Source of the DNA: JACVRW01 sp963771715
GTDB lineage: Bacteria; Actinomycetota; Thermoleophilia; Solirubrobacterales; Thermoleophilaceae
Direction: 5' to 3'
Assembly: GCA_963771715.1 (NCBI GenBank)
Contig: CAVYUQ010000006.1
Span: forward strand, 184,330-248,329
DNA: 64,000 nt
Made by a program: the position numbers and the translations under genes
Notes under the pieces: model-generated
What the model saw: the letters and a program-made list of their open reading frames with translations, nothing else
Database searches by the model: none
Told to the model about the DNA's origin: nothing
In this document: positions 6,994 to 14,297 of the stretch, one piece after another
How positions within the stretch are numbered: position 1 is the stretch's first letter
How the letters are laid out: each line of letters starts with the position of its first letter

Positions 6994-8193
6994 TCACGAG
7001 CTCGCGGCCAGCTCCTGCTTCGGCGTCTCCTTCTTCGGATCGATGAACGGCTTCTCGACCACGACCGCGGAGGTCATCCCCTCCGGCCGCTCGACCTCGA
7101 GCTTCGTGCCGAGCTCGGACTGCTCGATCGGCACCATCGCGTAGCCGATGTTCTTCTCGAGCCGCGGCGAGAAGCAGGCCGACGTGACCTTCCCGATCCG
7201 GCTGCCGTCCTTGTGGACCGGGAACACGTCGATCATCGAGCCGTCGTTGTACGAGCCGAGCGGCTCGCCACCGATCTCGACGCCCACCAGCTTGCGCTTG
7301 GGGCCCTCTTCCTTGATCTTGTGCAGGGCCTCCTTGCCGATGAAGTCGGTGCCCGACTCGAGGTCGACCATCCAGTCGTAGCCCATCCCCACCTCGTAGG
7401 GATTCGTGTCGTACCACATGTCGCAGCCGTGGCCCAGGGCGAGGATCCCGCCCTCGATGCGGCGGATGTGGCACGGGCCGATCACCTCGAGCCCGTGCGG
7501 CTTGCCCGCCTCGAGCACGGCGTCCCAGAGCTTGACCCCGTTCTTGCTGGCCTCGTACAGGTAGATCTCGAAGCCGAGCTCGGCCGTGTAGCCGGTGCGC
7601 GAGACGAGCACGTTCATTCCGTCGAGCTCGTACGCCCGCAGGTAGTAGTAGGGGATCTCGAGGATGCTGTCGCCGAACAGGTCGACCATCACGTCCTTCG
7701 ACTTCGGCCCCTGCACCTGCACCGGCCCGACGTCGATCTCCTTGATCGTCACGTCGTGGCCCGACTTGTAGGCCACCCCGCGTGCCCACAGCTCCACGTC
7801 GCTGTCGGCGAGCGAGAGCCAGAAGCGGTTCTCCTCCACGCGCAGCAGGACGGGGTCGTTGATGATCCCGCCGTCGGGCAGGCAGAGGAAGACGTACTTG
7901 CACTGCCCGACCGCGCACTTGTTCAGGTCGCGCGCCACGAGCAGGTTGGTGAACTCGAATGCGTCCGGCCCGCTGATCTCGATCTGGCGCTCGGCGCCCC
8001 CGACGTCCCACAGAGTGACCCCGTTGAGCAGGTGCCAGTACTCCTCGACCGGGTCGCCGTAGTGCCGCGGGTGGTAGTGATGGTTGTAGACGCTGTACAT
8101 CTGGATGTCGTGACGGCGCGACGCATAGAAGTAGGGCGACTTGTTGATGCGCGGGTAGAGCAGGATCTCCGGGTGCTCGTTCACCTGTGTCAA
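6994..8193 (-). CDS. DmdA/GcvT-like tetrahydrofolate-dependent demethylase
   Basis: This 399-residue protein of the aminomethyltransferase (GcvT) fold starts at TTG 8193, with GGAGGAGA upstream and a TTGA overlap with the MetF-like gene. Its N-terminus (Y-S-V-Y-N-H-H-Y-H-P, then W-D-V-G-G-A-E-R-Q-I-E-I) and its core (G-Q-C-K-Y-V-F, G-G-I-I-N-D-P-V-L-L, S-L-A-D-S-D-V) closely resemble the DMSP demethylase DmdA as I remember it, more than GcvT itself. The R-R-I-E-G-G-I-L segment is also typical. Such enzymes move a methyl group from a sulfonium or quaternary amine to tetrahydrofolate. With a MetF-like partner and betaine genes around it, I infer a betaine-type or DMSP substrate feeding 5-methyl-THF. 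Confidence 0.8.
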   Translation of the reverse strand: MTQVNEHPEILLYPRINKSPYFYASRRHDIQMYSVYNHHYHPRHYGDPVEEYWHLLNGVTLWDVGGAERQIEISGPDAFEFTNLLVARDLNKCAVGQCKYVFLCLPDGGIINDPVLLRVEENRFWLSLADSDVELWARGVAYKSGHDVTIKEIDVGPVQVQGPKSKDVMVDLFGDSILEIPYYYLRAYELDGMNVLVSRTGYTAELGFEIYLYEASKNGVKLWDAVLEAGKPHGLEVIGPCHIRRIEGGILALGHGCDMWYDTNPYEVGMGYDWMVDLESGTDFIGKEALHKIKEEGPKRKLVGVEIGGEPLGSYNDGSMIDVFPVHKDGSRIGKVTSACFSPRLEKNIGYAMVPIEQSELGTKLEVERPEGMTSAVVVEKPFIDPKKETPKQELAASS

Positions 8194-9080
8194 GGGGTCT
8201 CCTCCTGGTTCTTCAGGCGGTCGACGAGCTGTCGCCGCCAGGTTTCTGTCTCTTTGAGCTCGTTGAAGGTGTATACGTGGATTCCGCCGACCTTGTCGGC
8301 CGGCTCGGCGAAGGAAGGGGCGAGCTCGATCAGCAGCTCGGTGGGCGTGTAGGTGCGCGGCCCCAGGAAGCGGCGCAGCATGCCACTCTGCCCGCGCAGG
8401 AAGCGGACCGACTGCCCCAGCCCGATCCGCAGCGACGTGCGGAGCAGCTTGCGGGTCTCAACCGCGCCGGGGACCCCGATCCAGATCGGCAGCGAGGTGC
8501 CGCGCTCGCGCACGCGCTGGATCCAGGTCCGGATCACGTCCGCGTCGAAGCAGATCTGGCTGACGATGTAGCTCGCCATCGGCGCCTTCTCGAACATCGC
8601 CTCGATCGTGGTCTCGTCGCTGATGAAGTGGTGGCTCTCGGGGTATCCGGAGATGCCCACCTCGTCGAGCCCCGCAGGCAGCTCGGCCATGGCGGAGAGA
8701 AGCTCGGCGGCGCCCTCGAACTCCCCCGCCGGCTGGCGAGCGTCGCCGGCGATCACGAAGGCCTCGCGCACCCCGGCGTTCCGCAGCCTCAGGACGACCT
8801 CCTCGAGGTGCGCCTGGTCGGCCACCAATCGAGCCGCGAGATGCGGCACGACTTCGTAGCCGCGCGGCGCGAGCTGCTCGGCCAGGCCGAGCGTGGCCTC
8901 GAGCCCCCGCGACGGCGAGGACGTGAGTGTGATCTTGCGGCCGGGGGGCACGTGCTCGAGCACCTCGTCGGCGATCCCGTCGAGCGGCAGGATCTCGTAG
9001 CGCGGCCGTTCGAGCGCCTCGACCAGCGACGGGCCGGCCGCGGACGAGCGCTCCGGCGATCGGACGTCGGTCATGGTCAT
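8190..9080 (-). CDS. Methylenetetrahydrofolate reductase-like protein (MetF family)
   Basis: This 296-residue TIM-barrel protein has the layout of methylenetetrahydrofolate reductase: R-K-I-T-L-T-S-S-P-S-R-G, V-V-P-H-L-A-A-R-L-V near the N-terminal third, E-A-F-V-I-A-G-D-A and a mid-protein Q-I-C-F-D-A-D. In this setting it may run in reverse, oxidising the 5-methyl-THF made by the DmdA-like enzyme to 5,10-methylene-THF, as is proposed for DMSP and betaine demethylation in other bacteria. It is the first gene of the minus-strand group, 39 bp from the TGATATATCA palindrome at 9119-9128. It overlaps the next gene by four bases, implying coupled translation. Confidence 0.85.
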   Translation of the reverse strand: MTMTDVRSPERSSAAGPSLVEALERPRYEILPLDGIADEVLEHVPPGRKITLTSSPSRGLEATLGLAEQLAPRGYEVVPHLAARLVADQAHLEEVVLRLRNAGVREAFVIAGDARQPAGEFEGAAELLSAMAELPAGLDEVGISGYPESHHFISDETTIEAMFEKAPMASYIVSQICFDADVIRTWIQRVRERGTSLPIWIGVPGAVETRKLLRTSLRIGLGQSVRFLRGQSGMLRRFLGPRTYTPTELLIELAPSFAEPADKVGGIHVYTFNELKETETWRRQLVDRLKNQEETP

Positions 9081-9118
9081 GGGGCGGCGGCGGGGGGCAC
9101 CTCGCGCGGCACGCGCCC

Positions 9119-9128
9119 TGATATATCA
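9119..9128. promoter_or_regulatory. TGATATATCA operator copy 1
   Basis: This perfect 10-bp palindrome lies upstream of the MetF/DmdA-like/BetA operon and overlaps the stop codon of the gene at 9126. Identical copies stand at 9885-9894 and 23375-23384, each just upstream of genes for betaine metabolism or uptake. The form fits operators of FCD-type GntR proteins, one of which is encoded at 16129. Confidence 0.75.
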
Positions 9129-9879
9129 GTTCACGGGCGCGGCGGTCAACCGCCCGAGCGCCTCGTCGAGGCCGATGCGCCGGTAGGTCTCCACCGGCAC
9201 GCCGTCCTCGGCCAGCTCGCGGCGTCCGGCGAGAACGCGCTGCCGCGAGTCGCGGTCCACCTCGCCGGCCCGGACGGCGATCGCCTCGGCGCGCTCTTGC
9301 TTGCCCTCAGCCCGGAGCCTCGCCATGCGCGCCTCCGGGTCCAGTATCGCCTCGACGTAGCCCTCGGTCACGGGGTTGCCCGCGATGCGGACGTCGGCGC
9401 CTTCCACGCGCCCCGACGGCGAGTAGGCCAGGCAGGTCTCGATGCGGGCGCGGGCGCTCGCCAGCGCACCCGGGTCGGACGGCGGCTCGCCCGCGGGGCC
9501 GTCTTCGACCACGAGCCGCGTAACGGCGCGATCGTTGATCGCCTCGAGCAGGCGGTCGCCGTCAGCCGGCACGACCACCTCCTTGTGGCGCGGCCAGACG
9601 TCGAGCCGCGCGTGGTCCCCGAGCGGCCGCCCGACGTGGAAGAGGTAGTAGTCGGGGTAGACGAAGAAGTCGGGCCCGCGGGCGCGCTGGATGTCGTAGA
9701 AGGCCGTGATCGTCGCCGTGATGAGCGTGCTCGCGCCGATCGCACCGCAGGGCTGGCTCAACACCACGCCGAGCCGGTCCAGCTCATCGAACCCTTCGAA
9801 CAGCTCCTCGAGTGCGGCCGCGACGCCGCCGACCTCGATCTCGAAGGACGAGCTGCGTGAGCTCGCGCGACGAGTGCAT
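9126..9879 (-). CDS. Unknown protein in the betaine region, start unresolved
   Basis: The frame ending at 9126 is clearly coding from about 9850 downward: F-E-I-E-V-G-G-V-A-A-A-L, then V-V-L-S-Q-P-C-G-A-I-G-A-S-T, a D-F-F-V-Y-P-D-Y-Y-L-F-H-V-G segment and an Arg/Glu-rich C-terminus. I do not recognise the family. No normal start lies in this frame near the natural 5' end; the ATG at 9877-9879, placed just after the operator at 9885, is in another frame, so a one-base error near 9850 is likely. The frame continues open far upstream, but only as the antisense of the dimethylglycine dehydrogenase gene. It is divergent from that gene and shares its operator, so a role in the same pathway is likely. 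Confidence 0.65.
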
Positions 9880-9884
9880 CCGTG

Positions 9885-9894
9885 TGATATATCA
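9885..9894. promoter_or_regulatory. TGATATATCA operator copy 2
   Basis: The same palindrome lies in the short region between the unknown minus-strand gene (starting about 9879) and the dimethylglycine dehydrogenase operon (starting at 9930). One site here could control both directions. Confidence 0.75.
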
Positions 9895-9929
9895 GTTTCC
9901 TGGCCAGCCGCGACCCCGAGGTGATACCT

Positions 9930-12488
9930 GTGGCAGACGAGTCCGGAGCAGCAAGTTCCCTTCCGGCGACGGCGCGTGCGGTCGTCATCGGCGCCGGAAT
10001 CGTCGGCAACTGCCTTGTCGGCCATCTCGCGCGGCTCGGCTGGAAGGACCTCGTCCTGATCGACAAGGGGCCGCTGCCGAATCCGGGCGGCTCGACGGGC
10101 CACGCGTCCAACTTCATCTTCCCCGTGGACCACTCGCGCGAGATGACGGACCTCACCGCGGACAGCCTTCGCCAGTACGAGGAGCTCGGCGTGCTCACCG
10201 TGTGCGGCGGGATCGAGGTGGCGCGCACCGAGGAGCGGATGGAGGAGCTGCGCCGCCGCATGGCGTCCGCGAAGTCGTGGGGGATCGACGACGTCTCGAT
10301 CGTGACTCCGGAGGAGGTCAAGGAGCTCGTGCCCTACGTCGACGACAGCGTGATCGTCGGCGGCTTCTACTCGAAGGGCGTGGGCGTGGTCGACTCGCTG
10401 CGCGCCGGCACGCTGATGCGCGAGGAGGCCCAGAACGCGGGTGCGCTGACCGTGTCCGCCAACACCGAGGTGCTCGGCATCGACACCGAGGCCGGGCGCG
10501 TGAAGCGCGTGCGGACCGACCGCGGTGACGTGGACGCCGAGTACGTGGTGATCGCCTGCGGCGTGTGGAGCCCGCGGCTCGCGAAGATGGCCGGCGCGTC
10601 GATCCCGCTCACCCCCGCGGTCCACCAGATGATCGACGTGGGCCCGGTGCCGCGCTTCGAGACCTCGAAGAGCGCGATCGAGTTCCCGATCGTGCGCGAC
10701 ATGGACACGAACATGTACGAGCGCCAGGACGGCAGCGGCCTCGAGGTGGGCTCATACGCGCACCGGCCGATCCTGCACGACCCGGACGAGATCCCCTCGA
10801 TCGAGGAGTCGGCGACCACCCCGACCGAGCTGCCCTTCACGCAGGACGACTTCGTGCAGCAGATGGAGGACGCGCTCGAGCTGGTGCCGGAGATCCTGGG
10901 CGACGAGTCGGTGGGCATCAAGTACGCGATCAACGGCCTGCTCTCGCTCACCCCGGACGGGCTCCCGATCCTCGGCGAGACCTCCGAGGTGCGCGGCCTG
11001 TGGTCGGCCGCCGCCGTGTGGGTGAAGGAGGGGCCGGGCGTGGGCCGGGCCGTCGCGGAGTGGATGGTCGAGGGCGAGCCCGAGATCGACCTCCAGGCGT
11101 CCGACGTCGCGCGCTTCTACGAGCACCAGAAGACCGCCGAGCTCGTGCGCAGCCGCGCCGCCGAGGGCTTCAACAAGACCTACGGCATCGTGCACCCGGG
11201 CGAGCAGTGGGAGTCGGCGCGCCGGGTGCGGCTGTCGCCGTACTACGAGCGCGAGGCCCAGCTCGGCGCGGTCTTCTACGAGGCCGCCGGCTGGGAGCGC
11301 CCGCACTGGTACGAGTCGAACGCCCCGCTGCTCGAGGAGTTCGCGGATCAAGTGGGCGACCGCGAGGCCGAGTGGGACTCGCGCTGGTGGTCGCCGATCA
11401 TCAACGCCGAGCACCTCGCGATGCGCGACCGCGCCGCGATGTTCGACCTGACGGCATTCTGCGTATTCGACGTCGTCGGCCCGGGCGCGCTCGAGTGCGT
11501 GCAGAAGGTCTCGATGCGCCAGATGGACGTGAAGCTCGGCAAGGTCGTGTACACGCCGGTGCTCACCCCGCGTGGCGGCTTCCGCTCGGACCTGACCGTG
11601 ATGCGGCTCGGCGACGAGCACTTCCGCGTGGTCACGGGCGGCGCCCACGGGATGGCCGACCTGAAGTGGTACCGCGACCACCTGCCCGAGGACGGCACCG
11701 CGCAGATCTTCGACCTGACCTCGAGCTGGACGACGCTCGGGCTCTGGGGCCCGCGCGCCCGCGAGATCATGCGCGAGCTCACGAGCGCGGACATGTCGCA
11801 CGAGGGCTTCGCGTTCGCCACCTGCCGCGACATCGAGATGGGCCCGCTGAGCGTGCTCGCGTCGCGGATCTCCTACGTGGGCGACCTCGGCTGGGAGCTG
11901 TACGTGCCGATCGAGCAGGGCGCGCGGCTGTGGGACATGGTGGCCGAGGCGGGCGAGCCGCACGGAATCGTGCCCGCCGGGATCGGCGTGTACGGCACCA
12001 CTGGCCGGCTCGAGAAGTGCTACCGCGCGTTCGGCTTCGAGCTCGACGGCGAGTACAACGTGGTCGAGGCCGGCATGGCGTGGGGCAAGGTCAAGGACCA
12101 GGACTTCGTGGGCAAGGAGGCGCACGTGCGCCACCGCGAGGAGGAGCCGAGGACCGTGATGTGCACGCTCACGGTGGACGACCACACCTCGGCCAGCGGG
12201 GTCAAGCGCTACATGCTGGGCGGCGAGCCGATCGTCACGCGCGACGGCGCGCCGCTCGTGGACTCGCACGGCCGGCGCTCGTACGTGACGAGCGCGGGCG
12301 CCGGGCCGTCGGTGGGCAAGCACATCCTGCTCTCATACCTGCCGCCCGATTACGCGAACGTCGGACAGGAGCTGGCCGTGGAGTACATGACCGAGCGCTA
12401 TCCCGTGACCGTGCAGTCCGCCGACTCCACGCCGCTGTTCGACCCGGACAACGCCCGCGTGAAGGCGGCGGACCCGATCCCGGCATGA
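9930..12488 (+). CDS. Dimethylglycine/sarcosine dehydrogenase-type flavoprotein fused to a GcvT domain
   Basis: This protein of about 852 residues has an N-terminal FAD-dependent DAO domain (V-V-I-G-A-G-I-V-G-N at the start, ending near residue 400 with P-I-L-G-E-T and E-G-P-G-V-G-R-A-V-A-E-W) and a C-terminal folate-binding GcvT half (about 430-850; R-D-R-A-A-M-F-D-L, G-D-L-G-W-E-L-Y-V, G-M-A-W-G-K-V-K). That layout is typical of dimethylglycine and sarcosine dehydrogenases or oxidases: the amine is demethylated and the formaldehyde unit goes to THF. GTG 9930 is preferred over GTG 9921 because GAGGTGAT then serves as SD. Its stop overlaps the ETF beta start (ATGA), so electrons probably go to ETF rather than O2. 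Confidence 0.9.
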   Translation: MADESGAASSLPATARAVVIGAGIVGNCLVGHLARLGWKDLVLIDKGPLPNPGGSTGHASNFIFPVDHSREMTDLTADSLRQYEELGVLTVCGGIEVARTEERMEELRRRMASAKSWGIDDVSIVTPEEVKELVPYVDDSVIVGGFYSKGVGVVDSLRAGTLMREEAQNAGALTVSANTEVLGIDTEAGRVKRVRTDRGDVDAEYVVIACGVWSPRLAKMAGASIPLTPAVHQMIDVGPVPRFETSKSAIEFPIVRDMDTNMYERQDGSGLEVGSYAHRPILHDPDEIPSIEESATTPTELPFTQDDFVQQMEDALELVPEILGDESVGIKYAINGLLSLTPDGLPILGETSEVRGLWSAAAVWVKEGPGVGRAVAEWMVEGEPEIDLQASDVARFYEHQKTAELVRSRAAEGFNKTYGIVHPGEQWESARRVRLSPYYEREAQLGAVFYEAAGWERPHWYESNAPLLEEFADQVGDREAEWDSRWWSPIINAEHLAMRDRAAMFDLTAFCVFDVVGPGALECVQKVSMRQMDVKLGKVVYTPVLTPRGGFRSDLTVMRLGDEHFRVVTGGAHGMADLKWYRDHLPEDGTAQIFDLTSSWTTLGLWGPRAREIMRELTSADMSHEGFAFATCRDIEMGPLSVLASRISYVGDLGWELYVPIEQGARLWDMVAEAGEPHGIVPAGIGVYGTTGRLEKCYRAFGFELDGEYNVVEAGMAWGKVKDQDFVGKEAHVRHREEEPRTVMCTLTVDDHTSASGVKRYMLGGEPIVTRDGAPLVDSHGRRSYVTSAGAGPSVGKHILLSYLPPDYANVGQELAVEYMTERYPVTVQSADSTPLFDPDNARVKAADPIPA

Positions 12489-13249
12489 GGATCCTCGTCT
12501 GCGTCAAGCGGGTGCCGCTCACCGGCGGCAAGATGGTGTTGACCGCCGACGAGCAGGCGCTCGAGACGCGCCACCTCGGCTTCACGATCAGCCCGCACGA
12601 GGAGTGCGGTGTGGAGGAGGCGGTCCGGCTGGTGGAGGAGCACGGCGGCGAGGTCACCGTGCTTACGCTCGGCCCGGCCGAGGCCGAGGAGCAGATCCGC
12701 GACTCGCTCGCCAACGGCGGCGACCGCGGCGTGCATCTCGTGACCGACGGCGAGGAGTGGGACCCGCAGGCCACGGCGGCAGCGATCGTTGAGACCGTCC
12801 AGGCCGAGGAGGCCGACGGCGGCGGCTTCGACCTGATCGTGTTCGGCAACGAGTCGGCCGACGGGGGCAACTACCAGGTGGGCATCCGCGTGGCGTACGC
12901 GCTCGGGCGGCCGATCGCCACCGGGCTGAAGGGACTGTCGGTGGCCGACGGCCGCGCGCGCTGCGAGCAGGAGGTGCCCGGCGGGCGCGACATCTACGAG
13001 CTGCCCCTGCCCGCTGTGGTGAGCGTGCTCGAGGGGATCAACCTGCCGCGCTATCCCTCGGTCCCGGCGAAGCTGCGCGCCCGCTCGAAGACGGTCGAGC
13101 AGCGGAGCCCGGAGCGCCCGGCCGCCCGCCTCCAGAGGCTGCGGCTCGTGGTGCCGCCGGGGCAGGGCAAGCAGGCGGAGATCCTCGGCAACGGCCCCGA
13201 CGCCGCTCCGGCGGTCGTCGAGATGATGCGCGACATCGGGGTGGCGTGA
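12485..13249 (+). CDS. etfB: Electron transfer flavoprotein, beta subunit
   Basis: This 254-residue protein begins with I-L-V-C-V-K-R-V-P, the usual ETF beta start, and contains I-S-P-H-E-E-C-G-V-E-E-A and L-I-V-F-G-N-E-S-A-D-G-G-N-Y-Q-V-G, the nucleotide-binding region. Starting at ATG 12485 it overlaps the stop of the dehydrogenase gene by four bases and is coupled to ETF alpha by TGATG. It accepts electrons from the dimethylglycine dehydrogenase and probably passes them on to the Fe-S protein encoded at 14298. A dedicated ETF in dimethylglycine catabolism is known from Pseudomonas (dgc region). Confidence 0.93.
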   Translation: MRILVCVKRVPLTGGKMVLTADEQALETRHLGFTISPHEECGVEEAVRLVEEHGGEVTVLTLGPAEAEEQIRDSLANGGDRGVHLVTDGEEWDPQATAAAIVETVQAEEADGGGFDLIVFGNESADGGNYQVGIRVAYALGRPIATGLKGLSVADGRARCEQEVPGGRDIYELPLPAVVSVLEGINLPRYPSVPAKLRARSKTVEQRSPERPAARLQRLRLVVPPGQGKQAEILGNGPDAAPAVVEMMRDIGVA

Positions 13250-14172
13250 TGGCCGTCCTCGCCCTCGTCGAGCCCGGCGAAGAGCTATCGCTGCAGGCAC
13301 TGACGCTGGCCCGGGATCTCGGGAACCCGGTCCACGTCCTCACGTTCACCGAGCAGCCCGAGCTTGGTGCATACGGCGTGGACACGGTGCATGTGGCGGA
13401 GCACGAGCAGCTCTCCTCGTATGCGCCGGCCGCCTGGGCGGCCTGCCTCGACCAGCTGGCCGACCGGATCACGCCGGACGCGATCGTCGCGGCGGGGACG
13501 AATCGAGGCAACGAGGTCCTCTCACACCTCGCCGCACGCCGCGACCTGCCCTTTGCCGCCAACTGCATCGCGGTCGGAGGTGACGGCACAGTCACCAGAG
13601 TGCGCTGGGGCGGAAGCCTTCTCGAAGAGGCGCGCATCCACTCCGACCTCAAGCTTCTCTCGGTTGCTCCCCACATGGTGGAAGCGACCACGGTCAACGG
13701 CGGATCCTCGAATGTGGAGAAGTTCCAGCCCGAGCTCGAGGAGCAGGTGGTGCGGGTCGTGGAGCACGCCGAGACGCCCACGGCCGGCATCTCGCTCGCC
13801 GAGGCGAAGGTCGTCGTGAGCGGCGGCCGCGGGGTCGGCTCGGCCGACGGCTTCGGCATCCTCGAGGAGCTCGCCGGCCTCCTGAACGCGGCGGTCGGCT
13901 GCTCGCGCGTGGTCACCATGGCGGGCTGGCGGCCGCACACCGACCAGGTCGGCCAGACCGGCACGAAGGTCGCCCCGGACCTCTACATCGCCTGCGGCAT
14001 CAGTGGCGCGACTCAGCACATCGCGGGCTGCAAGGGCGCGAAGAAGATCCTCGCGATCAACTCCGACGCGGAGGCGCCGATTCTCGCCAGCGCCGATTAC
14101 GCGGTGATCGGCGACCTGGCCGAGATCGTGCCGGCGATCACGGCCGAGCTCAGAAAGGCGCAGGCCTCATAG
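13249..14172 (+). CDS. etfA: Electron transfer flavoprotein, alpha subunit
   Basis: This 307-residue protein has the C-terminal FAD domain of ETF alpha: V-V-S-G-G-R-G-V-G-S, then G-C-S-R-V-V-T-M-A-G-W-R, H-T-D-Q-V-G-Q-T-G, and I-S-G-A-T-Q-H-I-A-G ending in A-I-N-S-D-A-E-A-P-I. The ATG at 13249 shares bases with the ETF beta stop; GTG 13246 directly before is a less likely start. The heterodimer carries FAD and AMP and moves one electron at a time from the dehydrogenase to a membrane acceptor. Confidence 0.93.
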   Translation: MAVLALVEPGEELSLQALTLARDLGNPVHVLTFTEQPELGAYGVDTVHVAEHEQLSSYAPAAWAACLDQLADRITPDAIVAAGTNRGNEVLSHLAARRDLPFAANCIAVGGDGTVTRVRWGGSLLEEARIHSDLKLLSVAPHMVEATTVNGGSSNVEKFQPELEEQVVRVVEHAETPTAGISLAEAKVVVSGGRGVGSADGFGILEELAGLLNAAVGCSRVVTMAGWRPHTDQVGQTGTKVAPDLYIACGISGATQHIAGCKGAKKILAINSDAEAPILASADYAVIGDLAEIVPAITAELRKAQAS

Positions 14173-14297
14173 ACGTCGCACTTGGAGCGCTCGCGCTGGC
14201 CGCCATAGTCGGGGCCAGCGCCACGCTCTTCCTTCGCCGCGCCAGGCTGCTCGTCTCGCTCGTCAGGCTCGGCAAGCCGGTCGAGCGATTCGACGAC

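Noticed and set aside
9880..10625. Upstream extension of the unknown minus-strand gene to 499 residues
   Set aside because: It runs antisense through the dimethylglycine dehydrogenase gene and across the operator at 9885; only the part below about 9850 has protein-like sequence.
10565..12484. Long plus-strand frame before ETF beta
   Set aside because: It is the second frame of the dehydrogenase gene; true ETF beta begins at ATG 12485.
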